DNA of 64,000 bases from Enterobacter chengduensis (GTDB lineage Bacteria; Pseudomonadota; Gammaproteobacteria; Enterobacterales; Enterobacteriaceae), in NCBI RefSeq assembly GCF_001984825.2, contig NZ_CP043318.1, positions 310,001 to 374,000 of the forward strand, written 5' to 3'. Below, one piece after another: positions 18,165-27,781 of the stretch. The notes under the pieces were generated by a model, which ran no database searches, was not told the origin of the DNA, and saw only the letters and a program-made list of their open reading frames with translations. Made by a program: the position numbers and the translations under genes. The stretch's first letter is position 1. Every line of letters begins with the position of its first letter.

Positions 18165-20585
18165 TCACTCGCCCTGCGTCGCGCTCTCAATCGTCAAGCG
18201 CACGTCTGAGGTAATCAGCTCTGCCAGCATCTGGTAAACCTTCAGCGTCTCTTCCGGCTCGGCATCGCCCGTATCGCTGATGAAGCCTTCATCACGCAGC
18301 GTCAGCACCAGGGAACTGAAGACCGCTTTGTCGAAGAATTCAGGGGCGTTAATGCCGTGCAGAACGGACAGGCGCTGGGCCAGCGTCCGGCTCTCTTTCT
18401 CCAGCGTACCGCGGTTAATAGACGGGTTCGCACTCAGCAGCCAGAACGTGATGGCGTAGCGCTGCAGCGTTTCGCGCGCACCTGCTGCCAGCAGCTGCAG
18501 GGTTCGGGAGCGAGACGGATTAATGTGCAGCTCGTCATTCGTAACGGTGATCAGCCCCTGACGACGAAGCTCTTCCGTCAGTTTGTCCAGCTCGCCCGCC
18601 AGCTCGTCTTTACTCCAGCGCAGGAACAGCTCCGCTTTCAGCATCGGGTAAAGCGTCTCAACGTGACGCAATAGCTCCTGACGTGAAATACGGCGATGCT
18701 GGGTGATGATAGCCGCCATGAGCGACGGCAGCATCAGCATGTGGGTGATGTTGTTGCGGTAGTAGGTCATCAACACTGCCTGCTCGCGCGGCAGAATGAT
18801 GATGTCGCCGATGGTGTCCTTTTCGACTTCAAACTTGTTCATCTGCAGCGCGTGATCGATAAGCTCGCTGGCGGTCGCAGAAGGCACGGTTGAGTCAACG
18901 GAATACGGCACGTTGCGCATCATGTCTAGGTAGCAATCCAGCTGCTCTGTAAGCTGTTCGCGGGTCAGCGAGCGCTGACGCGAAGCCAGCAGCGCCGTAC
19001 AGCACAGGTTCATGGCGTTAGCCGCACCCGCGTTGTTAATGCGCACCATCAGTTCGGACGCAATGCCGTTGACCGTTGGTGTCAGCCAGGCAGGGCGAAT
19101 CGCTTCGATAGGATCGATGGACTCGCGCCACTCCGGAACGTGATGGTTCAGGTACGTCATAAGCGGCATCGGTTCGCCGAAGTTTACGTAGCCCTGACCC
19201 AGGTTACGCAGCTTGCTCAGGCCGCGCAGCATCTGCGGCAGGCTCTCTTTCTCTTTGGTCGCCCCGCGTAGCTCTTTGGCGTAGGTGCCCACTTCCATTA
19301 CGTGCTCATAGCCGATGTAAATAGGCACCAGCGTGATCGGACGGGTTCCGCCGCGCAGCATCGCCTGGATGGTCATCGACAGCGTGCCGGTCTTCGGATC
19401 GAGCAGACGTCCGGTGCGCGAGCGACCGCCCTCAACAAAGTACTCAACGGAATAGCCGCGGCTAAACAGCTCGCCCAGATACTCGCGGAACACGGTGGAG
19501 TAGAGCTTGTTGCCCTTGAAGGTACGACGGATAAAGAACGCGCCCAGGCGGCGGAAGATCGGGCCCGCTGGCCAGAAGTTCAGGTTGATACCGGCTGCGA
19601 TGTGCGGCGGTACAAGCCCCTGGTGATAGAGCACGTATGAGAGAAGCAGGTAGTCCATGTGGCTGCGGTGGCAGGGGACATAGACAATCTCATGGCCATC
19701 ATGCGCCAGCTGACGCACGCGCTCGGCGTTATGAACGTTGATGCCCTGGTAGAGGCGGTTCCACGTAAAGCCGAGAATACGATCGGACAGGCGAATCATC
19801 TCGTAAGAGAAGTTCGCGGCAATCTCTTCCATCAGCGCAATGGCGTTCTGCTGGGCTTTCTCATGCGAAATTTTCTTGCTGCGCGCTTCGTCTTCAACGG
19901 CGCGGGCAATCGCTTTGGAGGCCAACAGCTTGTTGAACAGATCCTGACGCGCCGGGAGGCGTGGTCCTACTGCCGCCAGGCGCTGACGGGCGAAGTGCAT
20001 ACGCGCTACGCGCGCCAGTTTTTGCGCGATGATTTTGTCGGTCCCGTGCTCGTCCGCCATGCGACGTAGCGAAACCGAAGGGGAGAAGCGCACAAAGCTG
20101 TCGCGCCCCAGCCAGGAGACCGCGAAGAACTTCTGGATGCCGTTAAGCATGCGCAGCGGCGGATTCTCTTCACCTTTTTCACGGCCCGGACGACGACCAA
20201 ACATCACCGATACCGGCACCATCTGCACGTCCAGATCGGGGTTGCTGCGGTGCAGGTCGAGATAGTCATGGAACAGCTTGATGGACTCTTCTTTCGGCGT
20301 GTAATAGGTAAACACGCGCGGTCCACCGTGAATGAACACGTAGCGCGGCAGCAGCGTGCCGTCGACTTCCAGCGGTTCAAGCGGGTCAGGTAAATCATGC
20401 GCCAGACACTGGGCGCGAAGCGTCAGTAAGTCTGCCTTCGAGTTGTAAGGCAAAACGTACATAATAGGACGCGACGTATCGAGTCCCAATTCCAGCGCGG
20501 GTTCTGCTGGGATAGACTTGCTTTTTACCAGGATGCTTAATGGTAAATTAAGTAATTTGTAGTAAATTCGTGGCCAGCCGGACAT
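18165..20585 (-). CDS. plsB: PlsB, glycerol-3-phosphate acyltransferase
   Basis: Inner-membrane enzyme that acylates glycerol-3-phosphate at position 1, the first step of phospholipid synthesis. It has 806 residues. The catalytic HX4D motif is [13 protein letters not shown] at about residue 306, followed by [28 protein letters not shown] and [12 protein letters not shown], the four acyltransferase blocks. The start at 20585 gives [14 protein letters not shown] as in E. coli; 21 further upstream codons are open but unlikely to be used. It diverges from dgkA, another phospholipid gene. Confidence 0.97.
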   Translation of the reverse strand: MSGWPRIYYKLLNLPLSILVKSKSIPAEPALELGLDTSRPIMYVLPYNSKADLLTLRAQCLAHDLPDPLEPLEVDGTLLPRYVFIHGGPRVFTYYTPKEESIKLFHDYLDLHRSNPDLDVQMVPVSVMFGRRPGREKGEENPPLRMLNGIQKFFAVSWLGRDSFVRFSPSVSLRRMADEHGTDKIIAQKLARVARMHFARQRLAAVGPRLPARQDLFNKLLASKAIARAVEDEARSKKISHEKAQQNAIALMEEIAANFSYEMIRLSDRILGFTWNRLYQGINVHNAERVRQLAHDGHEIVYVPCHRSHMDYLLLSYVLYHQGLVPPHIAAGINLNFWPAGPIFRRLGAFFIRRTFKGNKLYSTVFREYLGELFSRGYSVEYFVEGGRSRTGRLLDPKTGTLSMTIQAMLRGGTRPITLVPIYIGYEHVMEVGTYAKELRGATKEKESLPQMLRGLSKLRNLGQGYVNFGEPMPLMTYLNHHVPEWRESIDPIEAIRPAWLTPTVNGIASELMVRINNAGAANAMNLCCTALLASRQRSLTREQLTEQLDCYLDMMRNVPYSVDSTVPSATASELIDHALQMNKFEVEKDTIGDIIILPREQAVLMTYYRNNITHMLMLPSLMAAIITQHRRISRQELLRHVETLYPMLKAELFLRWSKDELAGELDKLTEELRRQGLITVTNDELHINPSRSRTLQLLAAGARETLQRYAITFWLLSANPSINRGTLEKESRTLAQRLSVLHGINAPEFFDKAVFSSLVLTLRDEGFISDTGDAEPEETLKVYQMLAELITSDVRLTIESATQGE

Positions 20586-20739
20586 AAACGATGTAAAGCC
20601 TCTGGTTAATAATGCAATTGCGGCGCAAGGATAACAGAAAGCGCGCAAAATTTCTGTTGTTACCCGTCATACTTCAGGCTGTGGCGAAACGCGCTACAGT
20701 TCCTGTTACTGACGCTTTTTTTCTTAAAAGGTTCTTTTA

Positions 20740-21108
20740 ATGGCCAATAATACCACTGGGTTAACGCGTATCATTAAAGCCGCCGGCTATTCATGGAAAG
20801 GTTTCCGTGCCGCGTGGATCAACGAAGCCGCCTTTCGCCAGGAGGGCGTCGCCGCTATCATCGCGGTGATCATCGCCTGTTTCCTTGATGTAGATGCCGT
20901 TACCCGCGTGCTTCTCATCGGTTCCGTACTTCTGGTGATGATAGTGGAAATTCTCAATAGCGCTATTGAGGCCGTGGTCGACCGTATCGGCTCTGACTTC
21001 CACGAACTTTCCGGCCGCGCGAAGGATATGGGTTCTGCCGCTGTGCTGCTGGCGATTATCACTGCTGCCATTACCTGGGTCACGCTGCTTTGGTCACATT
21101 TCCGATGA
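20740..21108 (+). CDS. dgkA: DgkA, diacylglycerol kinase
   Basis: Small trimeric inner-membrane kinase that recycles diacylglycerol to phosphatidic acid. It has 122 residues, an amphipathic N-terminus and three transmembrane helices. The catalytic region is EILNSAIEAVVDRIG (Glu69 and neighbours in E. coli numbering). It lies between divergent plsB and the lexA operator. Confidence 0.96.
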   Translation: MANNTTGLTRIIKAAGYSWKGFRAAWINEAAFRQEGVAAIIAVIIACFLDVDAVTRVLLIGSVLLVMIVEILNSAIEAVVDRIGSDFHELSGRAKDMGSAAVLLAIITAAITWVTLLWSHFR

Positions 21109-21171
21109 GCCTCGAGGAATAATTAAGTCCCTGGTTTTTTGTGCAGTTTTTGATTCCAAAATCACCTTTGA

Positions 21172-21208
21172 CTGTATATACTCACAGCATAACTGTATAT
21201 ACACCCAG
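21172..21208 (+). promoter_or_regulatory. Two LexA boxes upstream of lexA
   Basis: CTGTATATACTCACAG (21172-21187) and CTGTATATACACCCAG (21193-21208) are 21 bp apart, the same twin operator that autoregulates lexA in E. coli. The second box ends 8 bases before the start codon. Confidence 0.95.
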
Positions 21209-21216
21209 GGGGCGGA

Positions 21217-21825
21217 ATGAAAGCGTTAACGACCAGGCAGCAAGAGGTGTTTGATCTCATTCGGGATCATATCGGCCAGACGGGTATGCCACCCACGCGT
21301 GCGGAAATCGCGCAGCGTCTGGGTTTCCGTTCTCCAAATGCTGCCGAAGAACACCTGAAAGCGCTGGCGCGTAAGGGCGTGATTGAGATTGTCTCGGGCG
21401 CGTCACGCGGTATCCGCCTGCTGGTGGAAGAAGAGACCGGCATTCCGCTGATAGGCCGTGTTGCTGCCGGTGAGCCTTTACTGGCTCAGCAGCATATTGA
21501 AGGCCACTATCAGGTCGATCCTGGCATGTTCAAACCGAGCGCTGATTTTCTGCTGCGCGTCAGCGGCATGTCGATGAAAGACATCGGTATCCTCGATGGC
21601 GATCTGCTTGCAGTGCATAAAACTCAGGATGTGCGAAACGGCCAGGTGGTTGTGGCGCGTATCGATGACGAAGTGACCGTTAAGCGTCTGAAAAAACAGG
21701 GTAACAGCGTACAGTTGCTGCCTGAAAACAGCGAGTTCTCACCCATTTTGGTCGACCTCCGCGAACAGAACTTCTCTATCGAAGGACTGGCGGTTGGGGT
21801 CATTCGCAACGGTGAATGGCTGTAA
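21217..21825 (+). CDS. lexA: LexA, SOS repressor
   Basis: Represses SOS genes and self-cleaves when stimulated by RecA filaments. It has 202 residues: winged helix DNA-binding domain ([30 protein letters not shown]), the Ala84-Gly85 scissile bond in GRVAAGEP, catalytic Ser119 in SGMSMKDIG and Lys156 in [11 protein letters not shown]. It is autoregulated by twin LexA boxes and followed by dinF in the same orientation, as in K-12. Confidence 0.98.
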   Translation: MKALTTRQQEVFDLIRDHIGQTGMPPTRAEIAQRLGFRSPNAAEEHLKALARKGVIEIVSGASRGIRLLVEEETGIPLIGRVAAGEPLLAQQHIEGHYQVDPGMFKPSADFLLRVSGMSMKDIGILDGDLLAVHKTQDVRNGQVVVARIDDEVTVKRLKKQGNSVQLLPENSEFSPILVDLREQNFSIEGLAVGVIRNGEWL

Positions 21826-21888
21826 CCTCTTCCTGACAGGCTATGGCGCCGCTGTAGCCTGCTTCATTCCCCACTTCCGGTATTTTTC

Positions 21889-23226
21889 ATGTCACTGCTG
21901 ACGGCATCCGATAAGGCATTGTGGCGTCTTGCACTGCCGATGATTTTCTCCAATATTACCGTGCCTCTGCTTGGGCTGGTTGATACTGCCGTTATCGGCC
22001 ATCTGGATTCACCAGTTTATCTTGGCGGCGTGGCGATTGGCGCGACGGCAACCAGCTTCCTGTTTATGCTGCTGCTCTTTTTGCGCATGAGCACCACCGG
22101 ACTCACGGCGCAGGCGTATGGTGCGAAAGACCCGCTGCGTCTGGCGCGCGCGCTGGTCCAGCCGCTGATCCTTGCGCTTGGCGCGGGGACGTTAATCGTT
22201 TTATTGCGTGCGCCCCTCATCGACCTGGCGCTCCAGGTTGTTGGCGGCAGCGAGGCGGTGCTGACGCAGGCGCGACGTTTCCTCGAAATCCGCTGGCTCA
22301 GCGCCCCCGCCTCGCTGGCCAACCTGGTTCTGCTGGGGTGGCTGCTGGGCGTACAGTACGCCCGCGCCCCGGTGATTTTGCTGGTGGTGGGCAATCTGCT
22401 CAACATTGTGCTGGATGTCTGGCTGGTGATGGGCCTGCACATGAACGTGCAGGGCGCGGCGCTGGCGACGGCAATCGCCGAATACGGAACCTTTATTATT
22501 GGCCTGTGGATGGTCTGGCGGGTGCTGGCGATGCGCGGGATCTCCCTGGCGCTGCTCAAAACCGCATGGCGTGGCAATATCCGTAAGCTGCTGGCGCTTA
22601 ACCGGGACATCATGCTGCGTTCGCTGCTGCTTCAGCTCTGTTTCGGTGCGCTAACCGTCTTTGGGGCCCGGCTAGGGCCAGAAATCGTCGCGGTCAACGC
22701 GGTACTGATGACGCTCTTGACCTTTACCGCCTACGCGCTGGACGGCTTTGCCTATGCGGTAGAAGCGCATTCCGGGCAGGCGTACGGCGCGCGGGAAAGC
22801 GGGCAGCTTCGGGACGTCTGGCGGGCAGCCTGCCGGCAGTCTGGGCTGGTGGCGCTGGCATTCGGCCTGGTTTACGCCTGCTTTGGCGAGCAGATTGTCG
22901 CGTCGCTTACGTCTCTCCCTGCGCTGCGCGAGCTGGCGAGCCACTATCTCATCTGGCAAGTCATTTTACCGGTGGTCGGCGTCTGGTGTTATCTGCTGGA
23001 CGGCATGTTTATTGGCGCAACGCGCGGGGCGGAGATGCGTAACTGCATGGCCGTTGCGGCGGCAGGGTTTGGCCTGACGCTGCTGACGCTCCCCTGGCTG
23101 GGCAATCACGGTTTATGGCTGGCGCTTGCGGTGTTTCTCTCTCTGCGAGGCCTGTCGCTGGCCTTTATCTGGCATCGCCACTGGCAAAACAATACCTGGT
23201 TCTCCTCCCGCCACGATATATCGTGA
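21889..23226 (+). CDS. dinF: DinF, MATE-family efflux protein
   Basis: SOS-inducible MATE transporter linked in E. coli to protection against oxidants and bile salts. It has 445 residues, 12 predicted transmembrane helices in two repeats, opening MSLLTASDKALWRLALPMIFSNITVPLLGLVDTAVIG, with the family segment YALDGFAYAVEAHSGQAYGAR. It starts 63 bases after lexA and is probably co-transcribed with it from the LexA-controlled promoter. Confidence 0.95.
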   Translation: MSLLTASDKALWRLALPMIFSNITVPLLGLVDTAVIGHLDSPVYLGGVAIGATATSFLFMLLLFLRMSTTGLTAQAYGAKDPLRLARALVQPLILALGAGTLIVLLRAPLIDLALQVVGGSEAVLTQARRFLEIRWLSAPASLANLVLLGWLLGVQYARAPVILLVVGNLLNIVLDVWLVMGLHMNVQGAALATAIAEYGTFIIGLWMVWRVLAMRGISLALLKTAWRGNIRKLLALNRDIMLRSLLLQLCFGALTVFGARLGPEIVAVNAVLMTLLTFTAYALDGFAYAVEAHSGQAYGARESGQLRDVWRAACRQSGLVALAFGLVYACFGEQIVASLTSLPALRELASHYLIWQVILPVVGVWCYLLDGMFIGATRGAEMRNCMAVAAAGFGLTLLTLPWLGNHGLWLALAVFLSLRGLSLAFIWHRHWQNNTWFSSRHDIS

Positions 23227-23346
23227 CGGTTAAAGATTCCGAATATGAAATTAACCGCCGAATCCTTAACTACAATAAATATCACGTCCAGCAGAAAAGA
23301 ACGTAACGGACGTTACGACCCGACGCTTAACTAAGAGGACACGATG

Positions 23347-23556
23347 ATGAATAAAGACGAAATCGGCGGCAACTGGAAGCAGTTCAAAGGTAAAGCGAAA
23401 GAAAAGTGGGGTAAGCTGACCGATGACGATATGACCGTCATTGAAGGTAAACGCGATCAGCTTGTCGGTAAAATTCAGGAACGTTACGGCTATGCGAAAG
23501 ATCAGGCGGAAAACGAAGTCAAAGACTGGGAAACCCGTAACGACTACCGCTGGTAA
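23347..23556 (+). CDS. yjbJ: YjbJ, CsbD-family stress protein
   Basis: Small hydrophilic protein of 69 residues, abundant in stationary phase and under osmotic stress in E. coli; molecular function unknown. It has the CsbD pattern GNWKQFKGKAKEKWGKLTDDD ... GKRDQLVGKIQERYG. GAGG at 23335 lies 8 bases upstream of ATG 23347 (5 from an alternative ATG at 23344); the former gives the E. coli N-terminus. A strong terminator follows. Confidence 0.93.
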   Translation: MNKDEIGGNWKQFKGKAKEKWGKLTDDDMTVIEGKRDQLVGKIQERYGYAKDQAENEVKDWETRNDYRW

Positions 23557-23573
23557 CGCGAAATAACCCACAG

Positions 23574-23599
23574 GGCGGCTCTAAGCCGCCTTTTCTTTT
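23574..23599 (+). terminator. Terminator after yjbJ
   Basis: GGCGGC-TCTAA-GCCGCC followed by TTTTCTTTT. It lies between convergent yjbJ and zur. Confidence 0.88.
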
Positions 23600-23603
23600 G
23601 CCG

Positions 23604-24116
23604 TTAACGCGGCTTTTTCTTCACCAGTATAGAGTGGTCATGTTGGCACGCATCCTGGTGCCGACAGGCTTCCACCTCAACACACGCTGAACACAACCCG
23701 TGTGCTTCAATCACATTATGCCGCAGGGCAAAGCCCATTCTTGCCGCCAGCGTATGCATAATGTCTTCCACGCCTTCCGCAGCTTCTTCTTTCACCACGC
23801 CACAACGGTCGCAGATAAACATAGCGGATGTGTGAGTGGGCTGATCGAAAAGATGACACAGCACGTAGCTGTTTGTGGACTCGACTTTGTGGACAAAACC
23901 CTGTTCCAGCAGGAAATCCAGCGCGCGATACACCGTGGGTGGTTTCGCCTGCGGCTCGCTTTCACGGAGCAGATCTAACAGGTCATAGGCGCTGATTGCA
24001 CCCTGTTGCAGACTCATCAGGCGTAACACTTCAAGGCGCTGCGGAGTCAGGCGCACATTGCGTTGCGCGCACAGCTTTTCGGCCTGCGCTAACAGCTCTT
24101 TTGTGGACTTATCCAT
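23604..24116 (-). CDS. zur: Zur, zinc uptake regulator
   Basis: Fur-family repressor of zinc import genes. It has 170 residues: N-terminal winged helix (NVRLTPQRLEVLRLMSLQQGAISAYDLLD), and a metal-binding C-terminal domain with the structural zinc cysteines in MFICDRCG and HGLCSACVEVEACRH. The start at 24116 (MDKSTKELLAQAEKLC) aligns with E. coli; the 38 upstream in-frame codons overlap the promoter region shared with the divergent cupin gene. Confidence 0.96.
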   Translation of the reverse strand: MDKSTKELLAQAEKLCAQRNVRLTPQRLEVLRLMSLQQGAISAYDLLDLLRESEPQAKPPTVYRALDFLLEQGFVHKVESTNSYVLCHLFDQPTHTSAMFICDRCGVVKEEAAEGVEDIMHTLAARMGFALRHNVIEAHGLCSACVEVEACRHQDACQHDHSILVKKKPR

Positions 24117-24231
24117 GTAGCACCCCGGATGTAATAGGACGGAAAACCCCCACTTTACCATGTTCTGGTAAAAACACCGAGATCCGCCAGTCTGTGCTAT
24201 ACCTGACCCATCGCAAACCGGGAGATTCATA

Positions 24232-24720
24232 ATGAAAAGACCTGACTGTATTCGGCACTGGCGCGACGTGGAAGGCGCGGATGATTCGACCTATCCAGAT
24301 AGCGATGAGCGGTTTTCTATCGGCGCACCGCTGGCTCGCAAGCTCGGGCTCGGGCGCATCGGCATTCATCATGAGCGGCTACCGCCCGGGCGCAGAACGT
24401 CCTACCCGCACGCGGAAAGCGATGAAGAAGAGTTCGTTTATGTGCTCGAAGGTTATCCGGAAGCGTGGATTAATGGCTATTTATGGAAACTTGAACCGGG
24501 CGATAGCGTGGGATTTCCTGCCGGAACGGGCGTCTGCCACACCTTTATCAATAACACGGACGACGAGGTGCGGTTGCTGGTCGTTGGCGAGGCCAGCAAG
24601 AAGCACAATCGCATCTACTATCCGCTTAACCCGGTCTATGCCGCCACCCGCGAGGATCGCTGGGTAGACCACCCACCCCAGTTTTTTGGACCGCATGATG
24701 GAAAACCTGGGAAAAAATAA
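24232..24720 (+). CDS. Cupin-domain protein of unknown function
   Basis: Single-cupin protein of 162 residues with no signal peptide. Cupin motif 1 is PGRRTSYPHAESDEEEFVYVLEG and motif 2 is PAGTGVCHTFINNTDDEVRLL, retaining His and Glu residues that could bind a metal. It is divergent from zur with GGGAGA upstream of the ATG, and occupies a site where K-12 has yjbL/yjbM. Its substrate cannot be told from sequence; a sugar- or small-acid-binding role is possible. Confidence 0.8.
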   Translation: MKRPDCIRHWRDVEGADDSTYPDSDERFSIGAPLARKLGLGRIGIHHERLPPGRRTSYPHAESDEEEFVYVLEGYPEAWINGYLWKLEPGDSVGFPAGTGVCHTFINNTDDEVRLLVVGEASKKHNRIYYPLNPVYAATREDRWVDHPPQFFGPHDGKPGKK

Positions 24721-24892
24721 TTTCCTCTTCTATAAATATTGAGGGCCGTCACAAAATATAACAGGCCGTAAGGGAGTTTTACTTAGGGACAGAAATAGCG
24801 GGTCTTTTACTCCTTATTCACAGCAATAGTTCGTTCCTGTTTGGGTGATAACAGACAGGGGTTATTTCATAACAGACTATAACGGGCATACT

Positions 24893-26140
24893 GTGAAAAA
24901 AAATTTTAAATTTTCGGTGGTTAGCATCGCTGTTTCCTTGTTTATGGCAAATCAGGCGGGAGCAGCCAATACCTGGACAGAAGCGCGCAGTGATGCGATG
25001 GGGGGGACGGGCGTTGCGGCAGGAAGCTATGGCAGTGCAGTATTGATAAACCCGGCACTGCTGGCAAAGGCAAAGCCCGATGATGATGTCACGGTTATTC
25101 TGCCATCAATTGGCGCTCAGATTTCGGATAAGGACAATCTGCGCGATAAGATTGATGATATCAGCGACGATGTCAGCAAATATCGCAGCACGCTGGAAAG
25201 TATCAATCTTTTCGATCTCTTAAATCCCGCAAGCCAGGCCTCCAGGCAGGTCTCCGCAGCGGCGGGCGATCTTGCTAATCAACTAGCTTCGCTGAAAGGA
25301 AAAACCGCCAGCGGTAAAGCGGGCGCAGGGATCGCTGTCAGCATTCCTAATGACGTGTTATCCGTAGCATTCGTCGCAAAAGCGAATGCGCGTGCCCGCG
25401 TGAGTTCTTACATCGATCAGGGCGATATTGACACATTACGCGGTATTGAGGCCGTTCCAGCCACCGCGTTAGCGGCAAATCCGAATGATTTGAAGTCAAA
25501 AGGCTTTGGTCGCGCGGCGATCGTTTCGGACTATGGTGTGGCGGTGGCGCGTCAGTTCGACATTAGCGGCGTACCGGTCTCGGTCGGTATCACGCCTAAG
25601 CTGCAAAAAACCTGGCTCTATAACTATACGGTTTCCATCTACAACTTCGACAGCGGGGATATCAATAGTAGCCGCTATCGCAATGATGATACGGGCTTTA
25701 ACGTCGATGCCGGTCTTGCTGCTGACTTTGGCGAGAGCTGGACTGTCGGTTTAACCGGAAAAAATCTCTTCTCCCGTGATATTGATACGAAGAAAGTGGA
25801 TGGCGTGCGCGATACTTATCAAATCAGTCCTGTGGTGACCGCCGGTGCCGCCTGGCACAACGATCTCGTCACGCTGACCGCCGATGGCGATCTGACGGAA
25901 ACCAAAGGCTTCAAGAGCGAAGATACGTCGCAGTATGTTGGCGTCGGTGCCGAGGTAACGCCGCTGAGCTGGCTGGCGGTGCGTGCAGGCTATCGCGCGG
26001 ACGTGAAGGGGAACGACAGCAACGTCTTTACCGGCGGTGTTGGCTTCGCGCCGTTTAATACCGTGCATGTTGACCTGATGGGCCTGTACGGTGAAGACGA
26101 AACCTGGGGCGCCGGGGCTCAGCTGAGCATGACGTTCTAA
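24893..26140 (+). CDS. TraF-like (PF13729-type) outer-membrane protein
   Basis: Predicted secreted beta-strand protein of 415 residues. It resembles chromosomal proteins named 'conjugal transfer protein TraF', although nothing else conjugative is nearby. A signal peptide (KKNFKFSVVSIAVSLFMANQAGA) precedes NTWTEARSDAMGGTGVAAGSYGSAVLINPALLAKAKPDDD, a FadL-like opening. Many alternating hydrophobic stretches and a terminal Phe (GAGAQLSMTF) fit an outer-membrane barrel. The GTG at 24893 is chosen because it directly precedes the signal peptide; an earlier GTG at 24845 adds 16 residues. Function unknown. Confidence 0.75.
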   Translation: MKKNFKFSVVSIAVSLFMANQAGAANTWTEARSDAMGGTGVAAGSYGSAVLINPALLAKAKPDDDVTVILPSIGAQISDKDNLRDKIDDISDDVSKYRSTLESINLFDLLNPASQASRQVSAAAGDLANQLASLKGKTASGKAGAGIAVSIPNDVLSVAFVAKANARARVSSYIDQGDIDTLRGIEAVPATALAANPNDLKSKGFGRAAIVSDYGVAVARQFDISGVPVSVGITPKLQKTWLYNYTVSIYNFDSGDINSSRYRNDDTGFNVDAGLAADFGESWTVGLTGKNLFSRDIDTKKVDGVRDTYQISPVVTAGAAWHNDLVTLTADGDLTETKGFKSEDTSQYVGVGAEVTPLSWLAVRAGYRADVKGNDSNVFTGGVGFAPFNTVHVDLMGLYGEDETWGAGAQLSMTF

Positions 26141-26146
26141 AGTCTA

Positions 26147-26176
26147 CCGGAGGCGCTGCGCCTCCGGCTTTTCTTT
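26147..26176 (+). terminator. Terminator after the TraF-like gene
   Basis: CCGGAGGCG-CTG-CGCCTCCGG followed by CTTTTCTTT; the stem begins 6 bases after the stop codon. Confidence 0.9.
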
Positions 26177-26222
26177 GTGCTATAGTAGCGCCCCTTTTCC
26201 ACCGGATGCTTAAAACTTCGCC

Positions 26223-27218
26223 ATGTCGTCAGAATCACAGACCGCTTTCCCTGCACACCGTTTCTCCATTGCGCCGATGCTCGACTGGACGGACAGACAC
26301 TGCCGCTATTTCCTGCGCCAGCTCTCCCGCCATACGCTGCTCTACACCGAAATGGTGACTACGGGCGCAATCATCCACGGGAAGGGCGACTATCTGGCCT
26401 ATAGCGAAGAGGAGCATCCGGTAGCCCTGCAGCTGGGCGGCAGCGATCCGGCCGCGCTGGCGCAGTGTGCGAAGCTGGCGGAAGCGCGCGGCTATGACGA
26501 GATTAACCTCAACGTTGGCTGCCCGTCCGACCGCGTGCAAAACGGCATGTTTGGCGCATGCCTGATGGGCAACGCGCAGCTGGTGGCGGACTGTATCAAG
26601 GCGATGCGCGATGTTGTTTCCATTCCGGTGACGGTCAAAACCCGTATCGGCATTGACGACCAGGACAGCTACGAGTTCCTGTGCGATTTCATCAACACGG
26701 TGTCCGGCAAAGGCGAATGCGAGATGTTTATCATCCACGCCCGTAAAGCCTGGCTCTCCGGCCTCAGTCCGAAAGAGAACCGTGAGATCCCACCGCTGGA
26801 CTATCCGCGCGTGTATCAGCTAAAGCGTGACTTCCCGCACCTGACGATGTCGATCAACGGCGGCATTAAGTCGCTGGAAGAGGCCAAAGCGCATCTGGCA
26901 CATATGGATGGCGTGATGGTCGGACGCGAGGCGTATCAGAACCCGGGCATTCTGGCGATGGTCGATCGCGAAATCTTTGGCGTTGAAGGCGCAGACACCG
27001 ATCCGGTTGCCGTCGTGCGCGCCATGTACCCTTACATTGAGCGCGAGCTGAACAACGGCACGTATCTCGGCCACATTACCCGCCATATGCTGGGCCTGTT
27101 CCAGGGCATTCCGGGCGCGCGGCAGTGGCGTCGTTACCTCAGTGAAAATGCGCATAAAGCCGGTGCCGATATTGAGGTTCTGGAGCATGCGCTGCGACTG
27201 GTCGCAGATAAGCGATAA
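26223..27218 (+). CDS. dusA: DusA, tRNA-dihydrouridine synthase A
   Basis: FMN-dependent enzyme that reduces uridines in the tRNA D-loop (U20/U20a). It has 331 residues: TIM-barrel start [16 protein letters not shown], catalytic Cys in [41 protein letters not shown], and [12 protein letters not shown]. The N-terminus differs from K-12 up to HRFSIAPML, which is common in this family. It precedes pspG as in K-12. Confidence 0.96.
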   Translation: MSSESQTAFPAHRFSIAPMLDWTDRHCRYFLRQLSRHTLLYTEMVTTGAIIHGKGDYLAYSEEEHPVALQLGGSDPAALAQCAKLAEARGYDEINLNVGCPSDRVQNGMFGACLMGNAQLVADCIKAMRDVVSIPVTVKTRIGIDDQDSYEFLCDFINTVSGKGECEMFIIHARKAWLSGLSPKENREIPPLDYPRVYQLKRDFPHLTMSINGGIKSLEEAKAHLAHMDGVMVGREAYQNPGILAMVDREIFGVEGADTDPVAVVRAMYPYIERELNNGTYLGHITRHMLGLFQGIPGARQWRRYLSENAHKAGADIEVLEHALRLVADKR

Positions 27219-27248
27219 CTTTCGCTAAAAGTTCGTCAAATTCACCAC

Positions 27249-27280
27249 GCCCTGCCTGTTGTTGCAGGGCGTTTTGCTTT
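27249..27280 (+). terminator. Terminator after dusA
   Basis: CGCCCTGC pairs with GCAGGGCG around CTGTTGT, then TTTTGCTTT. It lies 30 bases after the dusA stop and before the pspG promoter. Confidence 0.88.
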
Positions 27281-27299
27281 CATAACAATGGGTTAAGTT

Positions 27300-27315
27300 T
27301 GGCATGATTCTTGTA
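27300..27315 (+). promoter_or_regulatory. Sigma-54 promoter of pspG
   Basis: TGGCATGATTCTTGTA has the -24 GG and the -12 G exactly 10 bases apart (GG-N10-GT rather than GG-N10-GC). E. coli pspG is transcribed by sigma-54 RNA polymerase with PspF and IHF, so this site fits. Confidence 0.75.
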
Positions 27316-27354
27316 ATACAAACTGTATTACTCGGGAACTCGTGGGAGATCGCC

Positions 27355-27597
27355 ATGCTGGAACTACTTTTTGTGATTGGCTTTTTTGTCATGCTGTTAG
27401 CGACAGGCGTTTCGCTGCTCGGCATTCTGGCTGCGCTTGTCGTGGCGACGGTGGTGATGTTTATCGGCGGGCTGTTTGCCCTGACCATTAAGCTGCTGCC
27501 ATGGCTGCTGCTGGCCATTGCGGTGGTGTGGGCGATACGGGCGATTAAATCGCCAAAACTGCCGACTTATCAGCGCAATAACCGCTTCCGTTACTAA
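27355..27597 (+). CDS. pspG: PspG, phage shock protein G
   Basis: Small inner-membrane protein of the phage-shock response to membrane damage. It has 80 residues with two or three hydrophobic segments (MLELLFVIGFFVMLLATGVSLLG; LLPWLLLAIAVVWAIRAIK) and the basic tail YQRNNRFRY. The ATG at 27355 matches E. coli; the frame is open to an ATG at 27304 that lies in the promoter. It is the PspF target outside the pspA operon. Confidence 0.95.
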   Translation: MLELLFVIGFFVMLLATGVSLLGILAALVVATVVMFIGGLFALTIKLLPWLLLAIAVVWAIRAIKSPKLPTYQRNNRFRY

Positions 27598-27733
27598 GGT
27601 ATTGAGGGGTTCGTCACATACTTGTAACTTTCCCGGCAGCATGGCTTAGAACAGAATAGGATTTACTTATCGAATCTGTCACTATGGCTGCCGCTACAGA
27701 ATTCATCGTGCTGTACCCTACATACAGCCGAAC

Positions 27734-27777
27734 TAAAAAAAGAAAGGGCTTCCCACGGGAAGCCCAATTTCTTTTTG
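27734..27777. terminator. Bidirectional terminator between pspG and qorA
   Basis: GGGCTTCCC-AC-GGGAAGCCC with an A-tract before and TTTCTTTTT after, serving the convergent pspG and qorA. The preceding 130 bases show no gene. Confidence 0.88.
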
Positions 27778-27781
27778 GGGC

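Noticed and set aside
24893..26140. TraF-like gene as evidence of an integrated conjugative element.
   Set aside because: No other transfer, integrase or attachment-site features are around; chromosomal PF13729-type proteins are common in enterics and unrelated to the F pilus.
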